The position numbers and the translations under genes were made by a program. The notes below the pieces were generated by a model. The model saw nothing but the letters and a program-made list of their open reading frames with translations. It did no database searches and had not been told where the DNA came from. From Pseudomonas sp. W4I3 (GTDB taxonomy: Bacteria; Pseudomonadota; Gammaproteobacteria; Pseudomonadales; Pseudomonadaceae): 64,000 nucleotides of DNA. Shown here piece by piece: positions 1-7,062 of the stretch. Positions within the stretch are counted from its first letter, which is position 1. The number at the start of each line of letters is the position of its first letter. The DNA lies in NCBI RefSeq assembly GCF_030816195.1, contig NZ_JAUSXS010000001.1, positions 3,433,501-3,497,500 on the forward strand. Direction: 5' to 3'.

Positions 1-65
1 GCACTAAGGTGCGTCACGAACGGGGCAAATAGATTAGTGCCCTGACGTTAAAAAGGCGACGCGTG

Positions 66-827
66 ATGCTATGGAGTAGAGAACGCATTCTGGTGACGGG
101 TGCAAGCGGTGTGCTTGGCACTGCCGTAGTTGATCACCTTGTTTCACGCAAAGTGAATGTCATCGGGTGTGGGCGGCAATCAAAACCAATGGGGTACAGA
201 AGCCACTGGCTCAAGGTCGATTTACTTACCGGTGAGGGGCTGGATGCTGCATTGAGTGAAACCACCTGCGTCATTCATTGCGCTTCAAACCCGTCGAAAC
301 CACGCGAAGACGTCGGCGCTCTGGAAAATTTGATAAAGGTGGCGCGGGAAAAGGGGCGCCATATCGTCTACATCAGCATCGCCGGTATTGAACAAGCCGC
401 TGACGACTATGAATACTATCGCGTCAAGCTGGAGTGCGAGCAGCGCCTTGCCCGGGCGGGCGTCGGTTATACGATCACACGCGCTACGCCCTTCCATCCC
501 TTCGTGAGTCACCTGCTCAAACGGTTGACGCTGGGGCCGTTTTTGATGGTACCGAAAATGACGTTGCAGCCAGTTGATCCGTCATTTATCGCTCAGCGGC
601 TGGTGACGCATGCGCTGAACCGCCACCATGGGCGAACACCCGATGTGGCGGGGCCGGAAATAATTGACCAGAACACGCTCACCGCTGATTGGATGAAATC
701 ACGTCATACGGCAAAAGTGCGCATATCAGCACCTCGCTTGCGTTCAATCAGGGCTATCGAGAGATTGGGGAGTGTCGCCGGTGAGAAGGGCGGCACCTCT
801 TGGCGTGAATGGTTAAGCGACCTCTAA
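66..827 (+). CDS. NAD(P)-binding epimerase/NmrA-like protein
   Basis: Atypical short-chain dehydrogenase/reductase of about 253 residues. A Rossmann glycine motif lies at the N-terminus (VTGASGVLG, residues 10-18) and VIHCASNP follows at about residue 75, as in nucleotide-sugar epimerases and NmrA-like proteins. Near residue 118 a YEYYRVKLECE stretch gives a YxxxK pair (Tyr-Arg-Val-Lys) in roughly the catalytic position. The substrate cannot be told. ATG at 66 is preferred to GTG at 63 because an AAGG lies nine bases upstream of it. It stands alone, about 200 bp before the next gene. Confidence 0.75.
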   Translation: MLWSRERILVTGASGVLGTAVVDHLVSRKVNVIGCGRQSKPMGYRSHWLKVDLLTGEGLDAALSETTCVIHCASNPSKPREDVGALENLIKVAREKGRHIVYISIAGIEQAADDYEYYRVKLECEQRLARAGVGYTITRATPFHPFVSHLLKRLTLGPFLMVPKMTLQPVDPSFIAQRLVTHALNRHHGRTPDVAGPEIIDQNTLTADWMKSRHTAKVRISAPRLRSIRAIERLGSVAGEKGGTSWREWLSDL

Positions 828-1023
828 CACGCTTCAAACAAGTCGCCTGTAAGCCAATGGCGTGCAGAAAAACAACACGATTGGAGCTGGGACTTCAGTG
901 GGTTCTTAGGTAGCGTAATTGCTTACCCGCGATGATTATCCCATGAGCCTTTCCGGTGGCTGATGACCTTCAAGCATTTTAAGTTGCGGCCATAGTGAAT
1001 ACCCATCAAGTGAATTCAACTCC

Positions 1024-2166
1024 ATGTACGCCTATCACCGATTTTTCGTACCCCTCGCACTTTTAAGTACGCTGTTAATTTCGTGCACGGCGTCTGCTGT
1101 GTCTCCCGCGGTTGTTGTAGACGCGGCAGGTAATACGACCCGCGAAACCATTGATCCGTATCAACAACGTTTTGGCCGTTTACAGCCGGTTATCGCGGTG
1201 GTGGGTGACAACAGCGGAACCGAACTCACCGATTTTGTCATTCCTTATGGCGTGCTTTCCGCATCCGGCGTGGCGACGGTGGTGAGTGTGTCGACCGAGG
1301 CAGGGACACTGCAGATGCTTCCTGCGCTGAAGCTACAGGCGCAGCACACCCTCCAGCAGTTCGATGAACTGTTTCCTCAAGGTGCGGACTACGTTGTTGT
1401 GCCAGCCATACGCGATAAGAACAATGCCAGATTGATCACGTGGCTGACGGCGCAATCCGGCAAGGGCGGCAGCCTGGTCAGTATCTGTAATGGGGCCATC
1501 ACCCTGGCCGCTACCGGTTTGATGAAGGGGCATCGTGCCACGGCGCATTGGGCCAGCGAGAAAACTCGGGCGGCAGACTTTCCAGACGTGTTGTGGCAAA
1601 AAAACATACGGTACGTGGCGGATGGAAAAATCATTTCCAGCGCAGGCATCAGTGCGTCCTTACCGGTCTCGATCGCCTTAGTCCAGGCGATTGCTGGGGA
1701 AGAAAAAGCCAATGCCCTGGCTAACCAGCTGGGCCTGACTGACTGGAGTTCCAAGCACAGCAGCGATGCATTCCAGCAGGCCAGCGACGATCCGTCCCTG
1801 GCGTGGCGAGTACAACAGAAAGCGCCCACGCATATGAACATTCCACTCAGCGTAGGCATGGATGAAGTCGCCTTGGCGCTGAGGGCTGAAGCTTACTCAC
1901 ACAGCGGGGCAGTACAGGTTGTTTCTGTCTCCGGCAACACGAAGCCAGTCAAAACCCGCCACAACTTGTTGGTCGTGCCTGATAAGCAAGTTGTGATTCT
2001 CGGCGCGAATGTTGAGCCGGCATCTCTGCCCTCGGCGCAAGCGCTGGACACGGCCCTGGATACCATTTCCAGAGAATACGGACCAGCAGCGGCAGCGCAG
2101 GCTGCTCGTGTCATGGAGTACCCGGCGAGGTCAAAAAACGCGCGCTCAGGTTTGGAGGGGTCTTGA
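1024..2166 (+). CDS. DJ-1/PfpI family lipoprotein
   Basis: A 380-residue protein with a type I glutamine-amidotransferase-like (DJ-1/PfpI) domain. The N-terminus is a lipoprotein signal with lipobox LISC, so it is probably membrane-anchored in the periplasm. The family nucleophile elbow is visible as SICNGA at about residue 157, and the downstream GHRATAHWA is typical of the domain seen in AraC-type GATase regulators. The C-terminal 130 residues have no DNA-binding motif and repeat the general strand/helix pattern, perhaps a second degenerate domain. Its enzymatic activity is unknown. The next long gene, at 2436, encodes a membrane protein on the same strand and may be functionally linked. 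Confidence 0.75.
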   Translation: MYAYHRFFVPLALLSTLLISCTASAVSPAVVVDAAGNTTRETIDPYQQRFGRLQPVIAVVGDNSGTELTDFVIPYGVLSASGVATVVSVSTEAGTLQMLPALKLQAQHTLQQFDELFPQGADYVVVPAIRDKNNARLITWLTAQSGKGGSLVSICNGAITLAATGLMKGHRATAHWASEKTRAADFPDVLWQKNIRYVADGKIISSAGISASLPVSIALVQAIAGEEKANALANQLGLTDWSSKHSSDAFQQASDDPSLAWRVQQKAPTHMNIPLSVGMDEVALALRAEAYSHSGAVQVVSVSGNTKPVKTRHNLLVVPDKQVVILGANVEPASLPSAQALDTALDTISREYGPAAAAQAARVMEYPARSKNARSGLEGS

Positions 2167-2203
2167 ATGTCGATAGGTAAAAACTTTGCCGGGGGATGTT
2201 TTT

Positions 2204-2353
2204 ATGAAGGTTGCCGGCAGTGAGAGTTTTAGCAAGGCGGCCCGTGAGTTCACCCAGCGGTCTTTTCCCTACACGCAGCTGTTCAACGATGTGGAACTGG
2301 CGGATGCCTTTAAACCCGCAGCGCTGGAACCAGGGCGTAGTGCGCTGAGTTAA
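2204..2353 (+). CDS. Small ORF, possible gene remnant
   Basis: Open frame of 49 codons starting at ATG 2204, just after the PfpI-type gene. The start AGSESFSKAAREF loosely resembles the first helix of a LysR-type DNA-binding domain, but the rest does not continue as one. There is no clear ribosome binding site. It could be a decayed fragment or a chance frame. Confidence 0.25.
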   Translation: MKVAGSESFSKAAREFTQRSFPYTQLFNDVELADAFKPAALEPGRSALS

Positions 2354-2435
2354 TACCTTTTTAATCGGCCGTCTGATTGTGGCGATAGTCGTCCAGGCCC
2401 GCTATTCAATTTCTTAAATTCAACGGAAACTCATT

Positions 2436-3485
2436 ATGTTAACGGCGACCCCGGCTGCCCGGAATTCGATTGAAACCCAACCAGCCAGCGTGGTGTTCGA
2501 ATGGTTATGGCTGCTGCCTTTTGCCGCGGCGCTTTATTACCCCTGGGCGCTTTTATGGAGTAACCAGGCGCACGTTGCAGGGGCTGGCTCCCTAGTTACT
2601 GTGGGGTGGATGCTTACGGCTTACGCGGTGCCGCTGACCGCGTTTGTTTGCGTCTACGTTACCGGTGCACAACCGCTGATCAGTGGTCGCCTGGTGTTGG
2701 CCAGACGCTTGGCTTGCCTGGCAGTTGCGGTACCTCCCGCTTTTACCTTATTAGGTGTCTTGCTGTACCTGATGAAGATCTATGGCCACGATATCGCCGT
2801 CTGGTCCGGGCTTTGGTTAGCGCTCACCGGATACTTCACGATGCATTCCTCCACGCGTCCGATCATCAACTTCCCAACCTCTAACAATGCTTATCGGCGC
2901 CTCCGTGTTGCACATGGCATCTCCTCGTTAGCGATCATGCTGGTGTTTCTGGCCCCGCATTTGTTCAACCATTTATTGGGCGTGTTCGGTGCCGATGTGC
3001 ATCGCACGGTAATGGACGTACTGAGGGTGGTTTACCGTAACGCGATACTGGAGCCCATCATCATCCTTGCGTTTTTCTTTCAACTCTTGAGTGGGTTGGT
3101 GCTGATAAGGCCCAAAACCATCAGCCGCGCCGATTTGCTGGATGCGTTGCAGACAGCTTCGGGTGCGTACCTGACCTTGTTTATTGCGTCACATATCAAC
3201 TCGGTGTTCACGTTGGCGCGTTATTTTGGCACGGAGACAGACTACAGGTGGGCTGTTGGAGACCCGGTTGGCTTGGTAGCCGATGCGTGGAGTATCCGTT
3301 TGCTGCCGCATTATTCCCTCGCCGTATTTTTCTTGATTGCCCACCTTGCGTGCGGGATGCGGGTGGTGATGCGTAACCATCATGTTCGGCCCGCCGTGTA
3401 CGGTGCATCGACATGGACTGCGATCATCATTGGCGGTCTGGTGACGGCTGTTATTACGGCGGGCATGTTGGGCGCCCGCGTATAG
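2436..3485 (+). CDS. Polytopic membrane protein, possible cytochrome b-like
   Basis: A 349-residue integral membrane protein with about nine hydrophobic segments (near residues 23-43, 53-77, 88-115, 118-135, 157-180, 203-225, 235-258, 290-312 and 325-347). Histidines sit inside or at the edge of several helices (RVAHGISS, APHLFNHL, ASHINSVF, PHYSLAVF, IAHLACG). That spacing recalls the heme-ligating four-helix bundle of succinate dehydrogenase-type cytochrome b subunits, but no family assignment is certain. A GGAA lies upstream of ATG 2436. It shares strand with the PfpI-type lipoprotein. Confidence 0.6.
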   Translation: MLTATPAARNSIETQPASVVFEWLWLLPFAAALYYPWALLWSNQAHVAGAGSLVTVGWMLTAYAVPLTAFVCVYVTGAQPLISGRLVLARRLACLAVAVPPAFTLLGVLLYLMKIYGHDIAVWSGLWLALTGYFTMHSSTRPIINFPTSNNAYRRLRVAHGISSLAIMLVFLAPHLFNHLLGVFGADVHRTVMDVLRVVYRNAILEPIIILAFFFQLLSGLVLIRPKTISRADLLDALQTASGAYLTLFIASHINSVFTLARYFGTETDYRWAVGDPVGLVADAWSIRLLPHYSLAVFFLIAHLACGMRVVMRNHHVRPAVYGASTWTAIIIGGLVTAVITAGMLGARV

Positions 3486-3706
3486 TCATTTTACCGTTCG
3501 CAACGGCGCCGCGTTGTCGGCGCCCACCATGTTGACCAACCGTTCAAAGTGCCAGAGCCGAGAGGTCACATCACCGGAGTCGTCTGGTATATCGGCTTGA
3601 GCCCGGATTTTGCCTTGTTAGCGGCTCCAGTCTTCAATGGACGCCGCCATCCTGGGCAAGGCTTTTGACAGAGCACGCAGACCCGTAGGCCAGGTCTGCG
3701 TCGGCG
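3486..3706 (-). pseudogene. Possible C-terminal gene remnant with in-frame stop
   Basis: On the minus strand, directly after the SDR stop, one frame stays coding-like for about 70 codons and reads ...LPRMAASIEDW, then a TAA at 3618-3620, then QGKIRA...DDSGDVTSRLWHFERL up to TGA at 3486-3488. It has no start codon of its own and the family is not recognised. It may be the tail of a lost gene. An inverted repeat (arms ACGCAGACC/GGTCTGCGT, 3675-3701) overlaps its start and could be the SDR terminator. Confidence 0.3.
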
Positions 3707-3709
3707 TGA

Positions 3710-4453
3710 TCAGCGCAGGGTGTAACCGCCATCGACCACCCAGTCCTGGCCGAACACACTGCGTGCGCCCTGACTCAATTGGAACAGGATCACATCCGCC
3801 ACAGCACCCGGATCAAGGAATTGACCATCCAGCAACCGTTGGTTTACGGTCTTGGCGACGCCTCCCAGTGCTTCATCGGTGAGCCCCAGCGTGCTCCAGA
3901 TGGGCGTTGCGGTCGGGCCGGGGGAAACCATGTTCAAGCGAATCCCATGAGGTGCCAATTCCACCGCCAAGGTACGTACCTGGGCACGCAAGGCTGCCTT
4001 TGAAGCTATGTATGCGGCCAGCCCTGGAAAGGTAACTTGCTCCAGAAAGGTGCCGATAAATACCACCGACGACTGGGCGGCCAACTGTCCGCGCAGGCCG
4101 TGCAACGTGTTAAGCGCAGCAGCTCCATTGACCGCCCATTGTCGGTCGAACGCGTGAATGTCTAGGCCGTCAGCCAACTCGGCGATCCCGGCATTCGGCA
4201 CTAAAAAATCCACCGGGCCGATGGAAGCGGCCAACTGTGCCAGGCGCGCCTGATCCTTAGCCTCGGTCACATCCCCAGGCAGCCAGAATAATTGCTCGCC
4301 AAAGCGCTCGGCCAACGTACCCAGCTCGCCCACCCGGCGAGACATGGCTACCACCTGTGAACCACGTTCGAGCAAGCATTGGGTCACTGCCAAGCCGATT
4401 CCCGTACTGGCCCCAGTGACTACGGCAAGGCGATGGTTGAATTCATTGCTCAT
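3710..4453 (-). CDS. SDR family oxidoreductase
   Basis: Classical short-chain dehydrogenase of 247 residues. It has the cofactor motif TGASTGIG near residue 14, the NAG motif (VPNAGIA, about 88), a catalytic YxxxK (Y-I-A-S-K) after the Ser-containing strand, and a C-terminal VVDGGYTLR. Arg residues after the first strand (SRRVG) favour NADP(H). The substrate is unknown. It is divergent from the dxr paralogue. Its upstream region carries a sigma54-type element at 4493-4508 and three GTC-N5-GAC palindromes at 4550-4605, the same arrangement as before the PAS/diflavin operon at 14 kb, so the two are probably co-regulated. Confidence 0.9.
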   Translation of the reverse strand: MSNEFNHRLAVVTGASTGIGLAVTQCLLERGSQVVAMSRRVGELGTLAERFGEQLFWLPGDVTEAKDQARLAQLAASIGPVDFLVPNAGIAELADGLDIHAFDRQWAVNGAAALNTLHGLRGQLAAQSSVVFIGTFLEQVTFPGLAAYIASKAALRAQVRTLAVELAPHGIRLNMVSPGPTATPIWSTLGLTDEALGGVAKTVNQRLLDGQFLDPGAVADVILFQLSQGARSVFGQDWVVDGGYTLR

Positions 4454-4492
4454 AATGATCTCTCTATGGTTTCGAAGACGTATCGCCTATAG

Positions 4493-4508
4493 ATCAAAAC
4501 TTATGCCA
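4493..4508 (-). promoter_or_regulatory. Sigma54-type -24/-12 element for the SDR gene
   Basis: On the minus strand the sequence reads TGGCATAAGTTTTGAT. It fits the TGGCAC-N5-TTGC pattern with the correct GG-N10 spacing, but has GA in place of the usual GC at -12. It lies about 40 bp upstream of the SDR start codon. The 5' T of the -24 element is 42 bp from the nearest palindrome, identical to the spacing at 14616/14658. Confidence 0.55.
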
Positions 4509-4549
4509 AGTATAAACCCCTTAAAAATCAGATAGATGGGTTGTATGTG

Positions 4550-4605
4550 GTCGATATGACAAGGCGCAGCTATTAGTCAAAATGACCTGATGTAGTCGTT
4601 ATGAC
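4550..4605. promoter_or_regulatory. Three GTC-N5-GAC palindromes, candidate NorR-type activator sites
   Basis: Three 11-bp sites: GTCGATATGAC (4550-4560), GTCAAAATGAC (4576-4586) and GTCGTTATGAC (4595-4605), with start-to-start spacing of 26 and 19 bp. Each fits GT-N7-AC with an AT-rich centre, the pattern described for NorR-type sigma54 activators, which also use three sites. They lie between the divergent SDR and dxr genes and could serve either. The sigma54-type element is found on the SDR side. Confidence 0.65.
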
Positions 4606-4732
4606 CTGAATGCCTTGGCTTTGGTTTTTTAGGGTTGTCAGTATCACGACAGTTATTGGCGGCATCGCGATGACGAGCAGCGGCCAATCCTTGGTTAATG
4701 GTGGCTTGTTTTTTCTTGAGCCTGTACTGCCC

Positions 4733-5938
4733 ATGTCATCCATCACAACCGAAACACACTGCCAAACCATCAGCATCCTCGGCGCCACGGGTTCGGTGGG
4801 ACTCAACGTGCTGGACGTAATCGTCCGTCATCCCACCCGCTATAAGGTTTTCGCCTTGAGCGGCTACAACCAGTTGCAGCGCCTAAAGGAGCTGTGCCTG
4901 CTGCATGAACCGGACTATGCGGTAGTGCCGACGCCGCAGGGCGTCAAAACCCTGCAACGTGACCTGGCGCTTTCGGGATCGCACACCCAAGTGATCGGCG
5001 GCGAAAGTGGCCTTAAATTTATCGCCAGCCATCGTGAGGTCGACACGGTAGTGGCGGCGATTGTCGGCGCCGCCGGGTTGAACGCAACGATGGCTGCCGT
5101 AGAGGCGGGAAAGAAAATCCTGCTCGCCAACAAGGAGGCACTGGTGATGTCCGGCGCCTTGTTCATGCAGGCGGTACACCGCAGCGGCGCAGTGCTGCTG
5201 CCCATTGACAGCGAACACAATGCGATTTTCCAGTGCCTGCCATCCCATTCACCTGGCAGCTTGGCCAGTGCAGGTGTGCGGAGGATTTTGCTGACGGGGT
5301 CGGGTGGGCCATTTCGGCAAACGCCGTTGAACCAATTGCACGATGTGACGCCGGAGCAGGCGTGCGCGCACCCTAAATGGTCCATGGGGCGCAAGATTTC
5401 GGTGGACTCCGCGACGTTGATGAATAAGGGCCTGGAATTGATCGAGGCCTGTTGGCTATTCAACGCCAGGCCGTCGCAGGTCGAGGTGGTGATTCACCCG
5501 CAGAGCGTGGTGCATTCTCTGGTGGATTACATCGATGGTTCCGTACTCGCGCAACTGGGCAACCCGGATATGCGCACTCCAATCAGCCATGCACTTGCCT
5601 GGCCGCTGCGCATTGATTCAGGCGTGGCGCCGTTAAATCTGTTTGAGGTGGCGCGTCTGGATTTCGAAGTGCCGGACGAAATACGTTTTCCGTGCCTTAG
5701 CCTGGCCCGCCAGGTAGCGCAGATGGGGGGTACGGCGCCGGCGTTGTTGAATGCCGCCAATGAGATGGCGGTACAAGCCTTTCTGGAAAGACGCATCGGC
5801 TTTACGCAGATCGCCGAGTGCATCGAGCATGTATTGGACAAAGAGTCGGTGGGGCAGGTGAAGGATCTGTACGGTGTACTGGAAGCCGATGCCTGCGCGC
5901 GCGAGCGCGCTTTGCACTGGCTCAAGCGGCGCACGTAA
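4733..5938 (+). CDS. dxr: 1-deoxy-D-xylulose 5-phosphate reductoisomerase (second copy)
   Basis: Converts DXP to 2-C-methyl-D-erythritol 4-phosphate, the committed step of the MEP isoprenoid pathway. All family signatures are visible in the 401 residues: NADPH motif GATGSVG near residue 17, [12 protein letters not shown], metal-binding [11 protein letters not shown], the TGSGGPF phosphate loop, the flexible flap [27 protein letters not shown], and the C-terminal [15 protein letters not shown]. It should therefore be active. The start is ATG 4733; the frame is open further up to 4610, but that stretch is non-conserved. In Pseudomonas the essential dxr lies between cdsA and rseP. This one stands alone, so it is probably a paralogue. 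It is convergent with a LysR gene. Confidence 0.92.
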   Translation: MSSITTETHCQTISILGATGSVGLNVLDVIVRHPTRYKVFALSGYNQLQRLKELCLLHEPDYAVVPTPQGVKTLQRDLALSGSHTQVIGGESGLKFIASHREVDTVVAAIVGAAGLNATMAAVEAGKKILLANKEALVMSGALFMQAVHRSGAVLLPIDSEHNAIFQCLPSHSPGSLASAGVRRILLTGSGGPFRQTPLNQLHDVTPEQACAHPKWSMGRKISVDSATLMNKGLELIEACWLFNARPSQVEVVIHPQSVVHSLVDYIDGSVLAQLGNPDMRTPISHALAWPLRIDSGVAPLNLFEVARLDFEVPDEIRFPCLSLARQVAQMGGTAPALLNAANEMAVQAFLERRIGFTQIAECIEHVLDKESVGQVKDLYGVLEADACARERALHWLKRRT

Positions 5939-5949
5939 GGCGGATCAGG

Positions 5950-6879
5950 TTATGCCAACCTGAGTACCGCTTTGTGGTCGGCGAGCACTTCCGGCAAGGA
6001 ACTGCGCAGATATTCCACCCAGGTTTTGATTTTGGCATCGAGGTAATGCCGCGAGGGGTAGATGGCGTAGAGACTCAGTTCCTCCAGGCGGTACTCGGGC
6101 AGCACGCGCACTAGGCTGCCGCTGCGCAGCCCTTTGATCGCCGCATGCACCGGCAGGATGCCAACGCCCATGTCGTTGCTGATGGCCGCCTTCATGGCGT
6201 CGACGGAGTCCACCAGGAACGGTGAGTGGGTGATGGTGACGCTCTCTTTGCCGTTGGGGCCATCGAACGTCCACTCCTCCAGGGGAATCACCGGGCTGAC
6301 CAGGCGCAGGCAGGCGTGGTCGAGTAACTCTCTTGGGAGCTTGGCGGTGCCGTGGTTTTTCACGTAGGTGGGCGAGGCGCAAACAATGCTGTAGGTAGTC
6401 CCGAGTTTCTGCGAGACATGGCTGGAGTCGGGCAGGTCGATGGCCAACACGATCGATACGTCGAACCCTTCGTGGACCAAGTCGGGGGTGCGGTTGCTCA
6501 TGCTCAGGTTGAAGGTCACATCCGGGTAATGCTGACGGTAACGGGCGATTGCATCCACCACGTAGTGCTGGCCGATCCCGGTCATCGAATGAACCTTGAG
6601 CTGGCCGATCGGGCGGGTATGGGCGTCGCCGGCCTCCACTTCGGCTTCTTCGATCGAGTGCAGGATCTGCTCGCAGCGCACCAGGTAGCGTTGGCCTGAT
6701 TCGGTGAGAGCTATACGTCGTGTGGTGCGATTGAACAACCGTGTACGCAGGTGAGTTTCCAGGTTGGAAATAGAGCGCGATACGTGGGTGGTGTTGGTGC
6801 TCAACCGTACTGCCGCGCCGGTAAAACTGCCTGCTTCAGCCACGCAACGAAAGATGCGCATGTTCTGCAAAATGTCCAT
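5950..6879 (-). CDS. LysR family transcriptional regulator
   Basis: A 309-residue LTTR with an N-terminal winged helix-turn-helix (MRIFRCVAEAGSFTGAA...TTHVSRSISNLE, residues 7-45) and a C-terminal substrate-binding domain of the type seen in the CrgA/AaeR-like branch (LKVHSMTGIGQHYV, near residue 95). It is divergent from the FUSC efflux gene at 7063, the usual layout for a regulator and its target. Inducer unknown, possibly an aromatic acid by analogy with AaeR/AaeB. Confidence 0.9.
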   Translation of the reverse strand: MDILQNMRIFRCVAEAGSFTGAAVRLSTNTTHVSRSISNLETHLRTRLFNRTTRRIALTESGQRYLVRCEQILHSIEEAEVEAGDAHTRPIGQLKVHSMTGIGQHYVVDAIARYRQHYPDVTFNLSMSNRTPDLVHEGFDVSIVLAIDLPDSSHVSQKLGTTYSIVCASPTYVKNHGTAKLPRELLDHACLRLVSPVIPLEEWTFDGPNGKESVTITHSPFLVDSVDAMKAAISNDMGVGILPVHAAIKGLRSGSLVRVLPEYRLEELSLYAIYPSRHYLDAKIKTWVEYLRSSLPEVLADHKAVLRLA

Positions 6880-6985
6880 CAGGGTCTACCAGGAGATAAC
6901 GTCCTAGTCAGTGTGACATGAAGTTACCGACGCCTGTAAACGCTATTTATTGTCGAGCTTTACGTAACAGTTATTCACGGTTTTG

Positions 6986-7006
6986 GTGACTTTGCGCCAA
7001 GGTCAC
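6986..7006. promoter_or_regulatory. Inverted repeat, candidate LysR operator
   Basis: Arms GTGAC and GTCAC separated by 11 bases, in the LysR-FUSC intergenic region about 60 bp before the FUSC start. The size fits a T-N11-A type LTTR box. A separate GTCAGTGTGAC lies at 6907-6917. Assignment rests on position and symmetry only. Confidence 0.35.
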
Positions 7007-7062
7007 AACTGCCTAGAGTCGCCCGCCTTGTGTACCAGTCAGCTTGCCGGGAGTCCTGTTCC

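Noticed and set aside
4657..4672. Sigma54 element for dxr (TGGCGGC...)
   Set aside because: GG-N10 is followed by AT and the -12 block is poor; the spacing to the palindromes is 52 bp rather than 42.
6907..6917. GTCAGTGTGAC as a third locus of the GT-N7-AC regulon
   Set aside because: Only one copy, GC-richer centre, and no TGGCAY element at the required distance.
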